Below, piece by piece: positions 1-11,560 of a stretch of 64,000 nt of DNA. The notes beneath the pieces were generated by a model. That model worked only from the letters and a program-made list of their open reading frames with translations, did no database searches and was not told the origin of the DNA. A program made the translations under genes and the position numbers. Numbering within the stretch: the stretch's first letter is position 1; the number at the start of each line of letters is the position of its first letter. The DNA comes from Limonium bicolor (lineage: Eukaryota; Streptophyta; Magnoliopsida; Caryophyllales; Plumbaginaceae): positions 127,225,503-127,289,502 of the forward strand of contig CM041783.1 of NCBI GenBank assembly GCA_023374045.1. Reading direction: 5' to 3'.

Positions 1-1
1 C

Positions 2-1883
2 GTGGGCTCATCTTCTGATCAACTTGACTTTGCTCCAGACGATTTTCTCACTGACCCACACTTCATCACTGTTCCTATAAGCAGACTACAAAACTCCCAG
101 TCCATAACACCTGATGACTCCCCAGGAAATAAAACCAATACATCAGACTCCACTGACTCTGGCAATAACTCCGAAACACCCCTACCTCAAAACTTGAACT
201 TTGACTTCTCTAACAATGACACACCCCCTCCTGCTTCACATTGACAATTCCAACAAAAATCAGCTCATCCTCCAGAAAAAATAATATCCGACCCAAATTC
301 AGGTGTTCAAACACGGTTCCAAGCTATGCAAAACCTTTGTGCCTTTGGTGTCTTTCTCTCAAGCACTGAACCAAGAAATGTCAAAGAAGCACTTCTTGAT
401 ACTGATTGGGTAACTGCTATGCAGGAGGAACTAAATTCTCTCCAAAGACACACCGTTTGGGAGTTAGTCCCTCGACCCACACATCAACAAACCATTGGTA
501 CTCGTTGGGTCTTTCGTAATAAAATTGATGATGTAGGACAAGTTTTCAGGAATAAAGCTCGTTTAGTTGTTCAGGGCTACAATCAAGAAGAAGGGACTGA
601 TTATGATGAAACCTTCGCACCTGTAGCTCGTCTTGAAGCAATTCACATGTTAATTGCGTTTACTGCATTCAAAGGTCTCACATTATATCAAATGGGCGTC
701 AAGACGACCTTCCTACATGGCTGTATTGATAGAGAAGTCTATGTCGAGCAACACCCAGGGTTCACAGACTCCGTCCATCCCGACTACGTCTACAAGCTAT
801 GTAAAGCGCATTACGAACTAAAACAGGCTCCGTGAGCTTGGTATGAAAGACTCTCTACATATCTCTTGCAAAATGGTTTCTCTAGAGGTGACGAAGATAA
901 AACACTTTTCATTCTTCATTCATCACACGACTTACATTTAGTACAGATATATGTTGACGATATCATTTATGGTTCTACGAGTAACACCCTCTGTGACCAT
1001 TTTGCTAACCTTATAAAGCAAGAGTTTTCCATGAATGAGTTAGGTGAGCTAAAGTTCTTCTTAGGACTACACGTTCAACAAGAAAAGGAAGGGATTAAAA
1101 TCCATCAACAAAAGTACATCAAGGAATTCCTTGACAAGTACAATCTCACAAACGTCAAGAGCATGTCAACGCCAAGACGCACATCTGCCAAACTTCATCT
1201 AGATGACGACGAAGTCGGTGTCAATGCCACAAAGTATAGAGGAATGATAGGGTCTGACTGGCAGTCGCCCTGATATTCTCCACACGGTCTGTCTTTGCGC
1301 CCGCTTCCAGGCAGCGCCAAAGCAGTCTTACCTCAAAGCAGTCAAACGTATCTTTCGATACCTCAAAGGTACAAGTACACTCTATCTATGGTATCCTCGA
1401 TCTCTTACTTTTACTTTATCTGGCTACAGTGACTCTGATTGGGCTGGTTTCCTCCAAGATCGAAAGAGTACTTCAGGTAATGCACAGTTCTTGGGTCTTT
1501 GTCTCGTTTCATGGTCCTCCAAAAAACAAAACTCTATCGCACTCTCTACAGCGGAGACAAAGTATGTTTCTGCTGCAACCTGTTGCTCCTAACTTCTTTG
1601 GATGAAACAACAACTTCAAGATTATCATGTTACCCAAGAACAGATCCCAATCTTTTGTGACAACAAAAGCACAATCAAAATATCCGAAAACCCAGTCCAA
1701 CACTCAAGAACCAAACACATTGAAATCCATTTTCACTTCTTGAAAGACTGCGTCGAGAAAAAGCTCATTCAACTTAACTTTGTGCCCACAGAAGATCAAC
1801 TTGCAGATATCTTCACTAAACCCCAGTCCACAGCACGCTTTGAAGCACTTCGATCAGCAATTGGATTGACTCTGTCTACCTAG
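2..1883 (+). pseudogene. pol: copia pol: RT and RNase H, broken
   Basis: Polyprotein end of a Ty1/copia element. The first ~80 codons are the Ser/Pro/Asn-rich linker after integrase. RT follows from about 326, with the motifs TRWVFRNK, ARLVVQGYNQ, FAPVARLEAI and the catalytic YVDD at 950-961. RNase H has SDSDWAG near 1432, LSTAETKYV near 1548, the DNKST block near 1661, and the usual TKHIEIHFHF and LADIFTKP ending at a TAG at 1881-1883. Breaks: in-frame stops at 242 (TGA), 833 (TGA where RT has Arg) and 1590 (TAA), and a deletion with frameshift near 1250 just after YRGMIGS. The frame is otherwise continuous, so decay is moderate. It cannot encode a working enzyme as it stands. Confidence 0.93.
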
Positions 1884-2210
1884 ACAGTCGCATCTCCTTG
1901 CCCCTACCGTAGTCGTTAGCAAGTATACCCTTATGTCCTACTGAGTTTGTCTGTGTTTGCACATGAATCTGTGAACTGTATTTTTCTTTGCTTAAATAAC
2001 TCTATGCACCTAGCGCTACACACACGTCACTAATCCACACCCACTCCGCCTAAATCTTCGCCCATGATCTCGCACCCCCTGATTTTTCTCGCCTGACACA
2101 CGAAACCTCTACAACTTCCGCCAGTCACTTCCGCCTTTATATCATCTATCACCCTACTCTGTCTCTCTCACTCACAATCCCTTTTCACCCCGAGCTAAAA
2201 CAAATTTCAA
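1884..2210 (+). promoter_or_regulatory. spacer between pol and the 3' ORF; possible leader of a separate transcript
   Basis: There are 327 bases without coding potential between the pol stop and the ATG at 2211. The second half is pyrimidine-rich and holds a TATA-like stretch (CTTTATATCAT, around 2134-2144) about 70 bases before the ATG, then a CT-rich leader. In SIRE-type elements the extra 3' ORF needs its own mRNA, by splicing or an internal promoter. This spacer could hold either signal, but that is inference from composition only. Confidence 0.3.
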
Positions 2211-3842
2211 ATGGCGAGCATTAACTTTAACGGCATCAACATCCTGGTCAAAATTTTCCAAGATCCTCTCCGCCTTCAGGCGTATCTTCAGTCTATGGCA
2301 AACCCCAATCCATCCCCACTCACAACCACCACTACTCACTCTTCAACAAAAACCACAACCACCTCATCCCCCACACACTCCACTACACCACCGTATTCCA
2401 CCCACGACACTTCCCAACAACCAACACCCCATCCGCCGCCAAGACAGATATTCTTGAAACGGATATCGAAGACATCACCCCACTCCAGACCAAACCACCA
2501 TCCCCACCACCTCATCAACCAAACCCTACATCTGATAAACAAGCCACTGACCCACCGCAAGCTCAACCCACAAAATCTCCAACACCCACCCCACAAGAAT
2601 CTCATAAAAAATCGGCAACTCCAACTCCTCCACCATCTTCGAAACCAAAACCTAGAAAACGAAAGGCACAAACCACAACTCGTCCCACAACTAAACGAGT
2701 CCTAAGATCCTTAGTCAAGGCCCAACCAGCCTCCTCCGGTTCCGGTGAGTCTTCCCCAGTCCAAGAGCTGCCCACCAACAGCCATGACACATCCACTGGC
2801 GCCACCTCCACCAGAATACAAAAGCCGCCCAAGCCACAGCATCGAAGCACAAAGATAGACCCCTTCACACAACGCTATATGCTCTGTGATCCTGCTGCGG
2901 AGCGAAATATTGTCAGGGGTAAGTGTCTAGACTTCTCTTGGGCGCTATCTACGAATCTGGGGGAGTTGGTCATAGTGCTATAAGTTCAGGGGTGGAAATA
3001 TCTTTTCTGTGAGGTGTAAGAGTGGATCCCAAAGAGTCTTTGACATAAAAATCTTGTCATTAGAAACGGTGCCGCACAGTCCTTCGTAAACTCTACTCTC
3101 GTGTTTTTCGATCTTGAGAAGTTGTCTAAAAGTCTTGGAGTCCCTCATACTGGTCTGACATTCTATGAAAAAGGAGTCCTCCCAGAAATCCCCAGGGTCC
3201 CACAAAACAAACTCTACCGCTTTTTCTCCTCCAAGAAAAAAGTGGGTTCCCCATTCCCCTGAGCCGACCTTTCAATACTCCACCAACTCCTCCACATCCT
3301 TGTCATCAAAAATATCGTCCCAAGAAAAGAAGGAAATCTAATAGTCACCTGTTTGGACCTCACCATCATGTACTGCTTCATAAACCGTCACCCTCTCAAT
3401 CTGGCCCAGATTATTATCCATCATTTGACCCAGTCTGTCGATACCCCAAAACACTCCCTCGGATATGTGTTCTGGCTGCCCCGCATATTAAAATTCTTTC
3501 AGGTACTTGGGCGACATCTACGCCGGAGTCCATCGAAGAGGCGCAAACACCATCAATCTCCGCTATCTGAACCGGCTCACCTCTATTGACAAATCCAAGT
3601 TGCTGCCTCCACCATCAACTCCAACGACGGCTGGTCCATCGACTTCTCATGAGGCAGTCCCTCATGACACTCTTCTGCAAATCTTGGAGAAGGTCGAGCG
3701 ACTCCTTGCACAAGCAGCAGAGCTGACTCAGAGCAACTTGCGGATGATGAACAGACTCACTGGGATCGAGACGGCTGTGACGGCCATGCAAGACTACCTC
3801 CTTGACATTCAAGCTACCATTAACCCCAACCCCGAACCTTAG
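2211..3842 (+). pseudogene. SIRE-type 3' ORF (env-like/additional ORF), degenerate
   Basis: Located between pol and the 3' LTR, where SIRE/Maximus elements carry an extra ORF often called env-like. It opens with an ATG at 2211 (MASINFNGINILVKIFQ), runs through a Thr/Pro/Ser-rich and Lys-rich low-complexity stretch, then a more ordered part around 2840-3600 (SLGYVFWLPRILKFFQVLG near 3460), and ends in a 111-residue frame at 3507-3842. The C-terminus has regularly spaced leucines and Asn/Gln (LLQILEKVERLLAQAAELTQ), typical of a coiled coil. Frameshifts near 2450 and 3500 and several stops between about 2980 and 3340 break it. I see no convincing signal peptide or fusion peptide, so calling it an envelope gene would go beyond the sequence. 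Confidence 0.65.
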
Positions 3843-3964
3843 CTATGGTGTGTATGTGGTATTAGGACTTAGGTTGTTTTAAGTTTTAAACACTTTTTGC
3901 TGGTTTGTTTGTGAATATTTTGACTAACTCTGTGTGCTTGATGGGCTTCCCTCTGATGAAAGCC

Positions 3965-4313
3965 AAAGGGGGAAGCGGTGAATCCCGTCTGGTGAACGGG
4001 CGACTTTTTTGTTATTTTTAAACTACTTTTGAATTCCTGCTGCTAGACTGTGCGGTCTAGTGATTTAACTACTTCCAATGTTATGCCTTATTATGCCTGT
4101 TAAAATGCCTACTTACTATCTGCTATGTTACTTGCCTGGATTCCCTCTGCAATTAAGGGGGAACCACAATGGAGTCTCTGGATTCCAATGTTGTTATTAA
4201 GGGGGAACATCGATAGGGTCGGTTCCCCTAGTCCTTTGTGTTTTTATTCTTTTTTAGGATTGACTCAATCGGGATTCACGGAGGTTTGCTATCATCAGCA
4301 ACAAGGGGGAAAC
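3965..4313 (+). other. four polypurine-tract-like motifs before the 3' LTR
   Basis: AAGGGGGAA occurs at 3966-3974, 4155-4163, 4199-4207 and 4303-4311. Only the last abuts the LTR (TGTTGAG at 4314) and is the expected primer for plus-strand DNA synthesis. The other three are near-identical copies within 350 bases and could be extra initiation sites or relics of a duplicated PPT. Confidence 0.75.
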
Positions 4314-4633
4314 TGTTGAGACATCAGAGTGTTGTAGAGATAGCCAATCACCTCGACAGAGTCAATCATCCTCAACCAAACACAAAGAACGAGCTACGCA
4401 CTAAACTACAAGAGAGTCCGCGCAACTGAAGAAACATCATAGACTCTTCCATGCTATTGCGAAAACTAAGGAATGGATTCGTGAATCCTTCAATGCTCCA
4501 ACAGTCATGCAACCACCCCAGTCGCATCTGAAGTTCACGACCCAAGTCAGAAGACCACCTGAGGACGTTGCCCACTAAGTTAGTTCCGACAATTTTGGAA
4601 CTAACTCCCTCGGCCTGTTGTTCCTAATGCCAG

Positions 4634-4640
4634 TATAAAT
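4634..4640 (+). promoter_or_regulatory. TATA box of the copia LTR
   Basis: TATAAAT within GCCAGTATAAATAAGC, about 320 bases into the LTR and followed by purine-rich GAGAGAGA tracts. This is the usual position for the U3 promoter of a plant copia LTR. Confidence 0.6.
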
Positions 4641-4906
4641 AAGCATTGTAATAGCTAGTTTCATTTATGCTTTCATTGAGATATAATCCAGAGATTAGAG
4701 AGAGAGAAACTATCATTGTAAGTCAGAGAGAGAATACGTACCAAATCAATTTGTGAATCTAGATAGACTCTACCTAGGAAGATCCTAGTTTTGCTACACT
4801 TACTATTGAGCCGATCAGAAAGTGTATTGGGTGAGTGAGTGAAAATCCGTTAAGTAGATTTCTTGCACTTAGTGCGCATTTGTAAGTTGTTTTATTTTGA
4901 CCAGAG

Positions 4907-4912
4907 AATAAA
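4907..4912 (+). terminator. polyadenylation signal of the copia LTR
   Basis: AATAAA about 270 bases after the TATA box, preceded by the TG/T-rich run GTAAGTTGTTTTATTTTG. This fits the R-region polyadenylation signal. Confidence 0.45.
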
Positions 4913-5152
4913 ATAGCTTATTTGTGTATCTTGTTGAGCTCCACAGAGTCTGTCTATCTTTCAAGCATTAATTCGTTTCAGTTTCTTCAAGTCTTCCGCA
5001 CACTTAGTTTAACCAGTTCGATTGAGTGGCTCTACGTCCCAAAGTGTTTCTTACCTTTAAAAAGACCGATTGAGTCAAGCCAACTCTTAGACTCACACCT
5101 TGAGTTGGTTTGAGTTAGACATCCGATCCTACACCTCTGTTTCCTATTAACA

Positions 5153-6040
5153 AAGACCGTGACTACACTGTCATAATGGAACGACATCAACGATAAACTG
5201 CTGCCAATAAACCATCTAAGATAACAATAGAACGAAGGGCGTATTAGCCCCATATCCGTGGGTCTGCACCTCCATACGGAGCGAGTGGGCTCAATAGAAC
5301 GTGGTTGAGACAGCGCACCAAGTAATCCATGCATTTGGCTAGAAATGTACGCGCCTCACCTTTCTCATAACCTCATTTAGAATCGAATGCCTAAGATTGA
5401 CCCATCTCTCAATATGAGAATTCCATGAGACCCAAGTATCCAGCGCCCTTTGGGTAGCCGATGTTGTATACTTGTGGGGTACGGGGGTGTAACCCTTTTT
5501 AAGGGGTAGAGCATCTTGGTTGTGCACTCGTGTGCACTAGTTTTTGTGTTTTTGTATGTGGGGCGTACATCGTTTTGTTCGCTGGTTGTATGCGCATTGC
5601 ACACCTGTGTATGTTTATGTACATGTATGTAAGTATCCAATGAGATACTCAGTTGTGTTTGTATGTATGAACTTGTTGGATGATATATATGTGTATAATC
5701 TCTTATGAATTCAGTTTATGTTGTATCATTTAGATACCAAACATATAGATACTGAGTGAATCATAGAGATGGAACGTGAAATGTTGAATGTTATGGACAC
5801 CTCGGGGCGGTTGTCAAGATGGTTAGAACTGATAGGAAACGATGGTGCTGATGGATCACCTATATCCATATATTTGAATTAACGCCACACTTGAGGGCTA
5901 TGTGCAATATGAGCATAATACATTATGCATGAATGCTACATCACATAGATGTACATTATGGGAATCATGGGTAGATATATATTATATACCTATATGAGAA
6001 AACATCACTTCAGGACGAAGTCTTTTTATGGGGGGTAGAC
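5153..6040 (+). other. 3' non-coding end of a gypsy chromovirus, with polypurine tract
   Basis: No convincing protein is visible here. The stretch matches in pattern the 3' untranslated region of element E (59984-60293). It has a GGGGTACGGGGGTG block followed by a CCTTTTTAAGGGGTAGAGC motif near 5480-5515, and it ends GGACGAAGTC...TTATGGGGGGTAGAC, a polypurine tract at 6026-6040 directly before an LTR start. 5153-5340 is unrecognised and is probably decayed pol 3' sequence of the element into which the copia element inserted. Confidence 0.55.
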
Positions 6041-6545
6041 TGAAATACCCCTAACTAATTAAACATTTAATCAATTAAACTAAGGCCTAAACATGCCTTA
6101 AAATCAATTTAAAAACAACAATGGTCAACATAAAGCAAATATTACACCCTTTGACCATTTAGGGTAAATATATACCCAAATGAAGTCCTTAGGACCTAAA
6201 ATTTTGTCCTAAGCATATTAACACATCAATGAACGTACTAAAATTATTGGACAACACTCCAACATCAAGAACCAGCATTAACATGCTTAAACGTCACTTA
6301 GAGCAAAATGTGCTCTAAATAAGCTTTGAAGGTCTTGTGACCTCCGTTTGATTCCAAATCAAATTCATAAGCTTAGTAATCATGTAACGGATGTAATTCA
6401 GCCAAAAATATCTCAAGGAATTGTATTCTTAGCAATGTATTCTTTATAGGTATGCTTTTGAAAAGTAACATAATATATGATTTATCCCAACCAAAATCAT
6501 ATCGTATCAATATACGATGTTCCAAAACGATATTTACTGTAGTTT
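6041..6545 (+). repeat. start of a gypsy LTR (+), truncated
   Basis: Begins TGAAATACCCCTAA right after the polypurine tract, the same start as other LTRs in the window (compare 60294, and the complement of 12178-12188). Phrases such as GAGCAAAATGTGCTCTAA resemble the first 300 bases of E's 3' LTR. No matching LTR end is found; sequence of the opposite orientation takes over before 6770. The right limit given is approximate. Confidence 0.5.
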
Positions 6546-6770
6546 AATGTTTGAACGGTATAAAACACACCCCATCAACAGACATTCAAAAAGAAAAGTG
6601 TGTAAAGGAATCATCCACAATTCCAAGAAGGGTTAGGAGTCGTGCCTTACTAGAGTCCTCACTTCCCAATTCTACCCAATTCCCCAGTTTTAAGTGCACC
6701 TATATTCTAAGTATTTCACTCGGCTTGTTTTCTCGGGTTCAGAGCGTAACTACGCCCTGATACCAATTTC
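6546..6770 (-). other. 5' internal end of a minus-strand gypsy element, with PBS
   Basis: Read on the minus strand, the LTR end ...GGGGCGTTACA (6771 on +) is followed by TTGGTATCAGGGC, a primer-binding site complementary to initiator-Met tRNA. Next comes the same short hairpin (CGTAGTTACG core) seen after the PBS of element E. The sequence beyond it is 5' untranslated sequence without a recognisable gag. The left limit is not sharp. Confidence 0.6.
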
Positions 6771-7420
6771 TGTAACGCCCCTATTTAATGTATTTACAGT
6801 GGAATTAAAATACTAAGGCGATTACAGTCCATCGGGTTCCAAACACCCGGTACCAACCTCACCAATTACAACCATTACAAGTATCTAAGTTACGGTCTAA
6901 ACTCAAGAAAACAACGTAAACAAAACTGAACGTAAAACAAAATAACTCTCCACAATTCCTAATTCCCATCCCAATCACTCAAGCTCTTCGTGGCCACCTG
7001 TATAAACAATTCGTACCTGCAAGATGAACCAAGCAGCCCCCCCGGGAGGGATGAGTCAGTTCCCTGGAATGGAACTGGTACAATTCTCCAAAACAACATT
7101 AAAAACATAACTCCTCAAATAAATAGTAACTTAAATTTCAAACTCTTGCAAGTAAAACAGGGAACACAGGCACTTAAATAACCAAGTCAAAGATAACAAG
7201 TTAAGGTTAAAGATAAATAATAGAAAGGTAAAGTTAGTCAATCCAAAAACCACACCATGAGTTAGTAAACATCCAATGCTAAAGTTAGAACCAATTCCAG
7301 TTAGGAGTAGATAGACCCAAGTAGTCACAAGGACTAGGAATGGAAAGATAGATATCCAAGAACCAAAACTCAAGAGTGGAAAAACAAATTGGGAGAGATG
7401 GCCCCCACCACCAAGTACGT

Positions 7421-7546
7421 CCTTTTAGGACAGGGGATATACAGCCCCTCACTGTTTACTACATTCCTTTTGGCACAGGGGATATACAGCCCCTCACTGT
7501 TTACAACGCCCTTTTTGGACAGGGGATATACAGCCCCTCACTGTTA
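7421..7546. repeat. three tandem copies of a 45-bp unit
   Basis: Units begin near 7421, 7466 and 7510. Each contains ACAGGGGATATACAGCCCCT, itself a short inverted repeat (AGGGG...CCCCT). The corresponding part of M's LTR (near 27757) has one diverged copy, so the tripling is local to this LTR. Confidence 0.85.
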
Positions 7547-8039
7547 CCAATGAAGGCGCGCGCACGTCACAACAAAGACTCAGCTCATGGATGAAACAAT
7601 ATCCAGAGTCAAAGGATGAATTTACCAAGATTGACCTTTTCCATATTCCCACTAGATCATTAACTACACCAGAGCAATACCAAAACGCTCAGTCCTACAG
7701 AGTGCAGAAGTGTAAACCCTAGGCAGTTAATGTCTAATGAAACAACTAAACAGAAGGAACCAATAACCATGTAAGTTTCACATTCAAGGCTCAGTTAGTC
7801 ACACAAGCTGAGTTAGTCGCACAACCATTTCCTTTTAGAAATCCATTTTAGCTCAATTAGCGTTTGTAAAAAACATCCCTTAAGTCTTGTTAGCAAAGCA
7901 TAAGAGTACGAGATATCGTACCTGGATAACGCTGTAGCAGTTCTAGCCAACTTGCGCAAACATTCAATAGTACTCTGAAGAATATTAAAGGTAGTCTATC
8001 ATCAATCACTCGTAGCCTACGTTAAGCTTAAATAAACTC

Positions 8040-10360
8040 CTCACTCTTATTTCTAAGTCTCAATAATGTTACGTATAACCTTCGACTTATCTTAGAATGT
8101 CAATAATAACTCTTAAGCTCAATACCCTTACTCTTAATTTAGAATAACGTCGTATCATAACCCAATAGGTTTGTCTTAGAATACTATATTATCCCACAAT
8201 GTAACGATTATTCATTCTTATCAGCATCTACTAGCCGACCTATTATGATTAACTCTTCCCCTTAACTTAATTAAGATCTACATCTTGTATATTGGAATCA
8301 TAGTGCTGTAGATACATTTTATTATAACTTAATTGAGCCACTAAACTCAATTATCATATCCTTAGTTCAGAATGACTTTCTATTATAACCGTCTAATAAT
8401 CTTGTCATAAGATGTTGAATTACCTATCATATTGAAATAACTATATTATTATTAACTTAGACTTATCGAACTCTTACATTAATTATTCACAAGATATCTT
8501 ATTTACTTTATCATCAACTATATAATAAGGTGTTTTAAGATAACCCTTTATGTATCCTTGCTTACATTTAATTTCCTAAATGTTTTATTTTTACACGCAT
8601 TCCCTCCATAGACTATGTATAATCTTTTAATACTAAACCTCAATAAACTTAAGTCTTAAATACGTTTTAAATTATTTACAAAACCTAAGGTTTCAAAGGA
8701 GTAACGTAATAAATTATTTTCCTTTATTATGTTTTAGGATAAACATTACATCTTAACATAAGGTAAAATTTATCTAAGAATCAAATCCCCATTCATAAGT
8801 GAAATTGCCAATTATTTAATAAGATCATCTATTCTGAAAATTCTAATATTTTACATTCAAATAACATATCAATATTCCCCATTACCGTAAAGTATATCAG
8901 TATAATATTTTATGTAACTTAGTTCCGTCTGATTAAAGGTTTAAAGTTTAAATATCTAATTTATATTTACAAACCTTTTTACAAGTTCTAGCTATTAACT
9001 ACAACACTTATTTATAAACTCACATTCTAAACATTGGTAGTTAATGTTATAAATGTATTTTATGTGGCTTATCTACTTCTAAGAAACTTAAAGATTATTA
9101 TCTAGATTAATTCCCTAATCATAGTTTAATATAGTTTTACATCACAATCCTTTTAATGATTTTATCTTAAAACATTAAGTCATTATTCAATACTATATAT
9201 GTTATGAAATGATTAAATCTAGACTTATAAATCCACTTCGCATTTAGATAACAGTATTTCATTTACTTTATTATTGATTATGTTATAAGATCTATTTGTG
9301 TAACATTTTGTGAAATCTAATTACAAATTTTCCTAAGTGTTAACTTATTAATTACTTTACCCAATTATAGACATACATTATGGTCGTTGACTAATACTAT
9401 ACATGTATTTTATTACGGTTTATATAAATCTTAGAAATTCAAAGATAACTCTTTAAGTTTAATAATCATAATTTAATACCGTCATATAATATTCTTTTAT
9501 TAGTATTATGTAGAGGTTTAGTTTATCTCATTAATTCCTTCATATTATATTTTCTATAAGGTATTTTATTTCTTTTATTTACGTTTAGTATATATATATA
9601 TATATATATTCTAGGATTTATTCAAGACATTCTTTACGTAGTTTTATTGCATTTAATTATATATATTAACTTTTACACATATCTATATCCAATATATGTT
9701 TTATAAAATAAAGTATTTTCCTTAGTTCCAATTAAGTATATTAACCTCCACATTATATAGTTAGTAGAAATATAGATTAATTAAATTCCTTATTTTAACA
9801 TATGTTACTATTTTATTTCTTATATATATATATATATGCATTTAATTTTTTACTTCACTCAACAGTTGATACTCAAAAATATTTCTTAACATTCTGTAGT
9901 AAATGTTAGTTTAGTCTTATTATATTATTTTCAACCTATAAAGTTTATTAATAAGTCATAGTTTAATTTTTGTTACATTAAAAACCTTATGTTATAAGAT
10001 AACTGATGAGAAACCTTAGAAATACAATTTTTAAACCTAGTTCCTCTTGTCCAAAAATTCCCAAATTAAGTATATAGTAACTATAACATTTTAGACACAT
10101 TATAAAAATTTTATTGCATAAAAATATCTTTTTAATTTAACCAAATAATTCAATAATACTCGGAACTTGTAAAAATTATAACTTACATTTAAAAACTCAA
10201 AACCCATATTAATTTACATCAAAATAAACTATATTTTATAAGGAATCTATACTTAAATTTTCAAGTCAAAATACATTCGGAAAGGTTGTTAAATAAATCT
10301 AACAAGATAGGGTATTATTATAGAATTATATAAACTTAATATATTAATAATAACCCACGT
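8040..10360. other. AT-rich, gene-free core of the LTR
   Basis: About 2.3 kb dominated by A and T, with TA runs (9591-9612, 9823-9836). No ORF or recognisable motif on either strand. A 114-bp part of it (9771-9884) reappears at 19952-20060 as the junction of a tandem duplication. Confidence 0.8.
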
Positions 10361-10849
10361 TTTAATCTCGGCCGTCCGTTCCACTTAACTACGATCGGAC
10401 GGCTCAATTTTCCCCAGTTCTTCAGAAAACCCCAAATCGACACGAACAGAGATTCGATCGATTCTCTCAATCCACAGGACGAAATTCGGTGATTCTTGTT
10501 TCATTGGATTCGAAATTAAAAGACGAATCCAATGGTACTAATTTTATAACCTATAATGCAGTGTTCGATGATTTCAATTATGGGCTATTCGATCTAGGGT
10601 ATGTGCGAGTTTCTGATTCGAATTCCTACAAGTTCTCTCAATGTATTGCGTAATTGGTTAAATTGATAGAGGGGAATGAACGGGAATGCAAAAACGAACA
10701 TCATAGATGGTGGAATTTGGTCGGAATCATACCAGAGATGCACCAACGAGGAGAATCAAATTCGTTTTTCTGGAAAACTATGATTTTATGTGCTGACCAA
10801 ATGGGGAACTTTAGTTACTTATATCTTCCAAACGATCGAGAACTAGCCT

Positions 10850-11560
10850 GAGGTTCCTTCATAAGAATTGTAGAGGAATCAGAGATCTTTAAAACGAGAT
10901 ATAGAATAAGAATTTTTGCCCACGGATGAAGAAGATATGATAAGACGAAGTTTACCAGTTCAACTGAAATTTCCGGATTTAAGGGTTTCTAGAACTCGGG
11001 GTGGCAACTTTCGATGCCATTATCTTTCACCCTATTGAGAATCAGCCTTTGGTGTAAAAAGGAAAGTTTTAGAGGAGTTAAAGCTCTTTCCAAAGAGATA
11101 TTGTGCATGAATTTTCGAACAAGGACGAGAAAGTTATGATAATGACAAATATCGGGTTTACCATTCATTTCTGGAAATTCTGGGCAGAAAACTCACGAAC
11201 TGAATCAGGTGACGAACTTTAGACGATTTTCTGTACCAATTGGTAGTGATTAAGACTTAGATGTCTAAATAGAAGTTGAAGAAGCATTAAAGAGCTTTAA
11301 AATGAGCTATGGAACAACGGATTTGGCTCAAGAACGAGAGAGTTATGGCTAGCACAAAATCAGACGTTTACCTGACAAATCTGGATTTCTGGGTTCATCA
11401 GGCTGAGGAGGCAACTTTGAGATGGCATAACTTTTTTTGTGAGGTGAATTAGGTTTAACTTGATAGATGGTTTAAAACTTGATTAAAAGGAGAAGAGAAT
11501 GCAAAAGACGGCACTCAAAAATTCTCAAAGACGAGAGAGATAAAGATGTCACAAGTTAGG
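10850..11560. repeat. degenerate ~200-bp tandem repeat in the LTR
   Basis: At least four diverged units. The anchor (A/G)AGNNATGATAA falls at about 10935, 11134, 11343 and 11541, giving periods of about 199, 209 and 198 bp. Each unit repeats the order: AAAGAGCTTTAAAAGAGATAT, then GACGAGAAAGTTATG, then TTTACC, then TCTGGAAATTTCTGGG, then GGTGGCAACTTTGATG. No coding function is seen. Confidence 0.7.

Larger units (their letters stand above)
1..5152 (+). mobile_element. SIRE/Maximus-like Ty1/copia retrotransposon, 3' part
   Basis: This is the 3' part of a copia element cut by the left window edge. In order it shows the end of the integrase-RT linker, reverse transcriptase, RNase H, a spacer, a degenerate extra ORF, several polypurine tracts and a 3' LTR starting TGTTGAGAC. 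The copia order (RT and RNase H last in pol) and the extra 3' ORF followed by G-rich purine tracts point to the SIRE/Maximus lineage. Gag, protease and most of integrase lie outside the window. The right end is placed at the AACA at 5149-5152, which pairs with the starting TGTT. The 5' LTR and TSD cannot be checked. Several in-frame stops and frameshifts show that the copy is dead. Confidence 0.85.
4314..5152 (+). repeat. 3' LTR of the SIRE-like copia element
   Basis: About 839 bp, starting TGTTGAGACATC directly after a polypurine tract and ending at AACA, which gives a 4-bp terminal inverted repeat TGTT/AACA. It contains a TATA box and a polyadenylation signal in the right order. The right end is inferred from the inverted repeat alone, because the partner LTR is not in the window. 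Confidence 0.7.

Noticed and set aside
2336..2868. Minus-strand ORFs opposite the copia 3' ORF
   Set aside because: Trp/Gly/Val-rich mirror of a Pro/Thr/His-rich stretch; no support as genes.
10367..10403. GGCCGTCCG ... CGGACGGC inverted repeat in the LTR at 6771-12188, as a member of the palindrome arrays
   Set aside because: A single short hairpin with a different stem, not in tandem and at a different distance from the LTR end.
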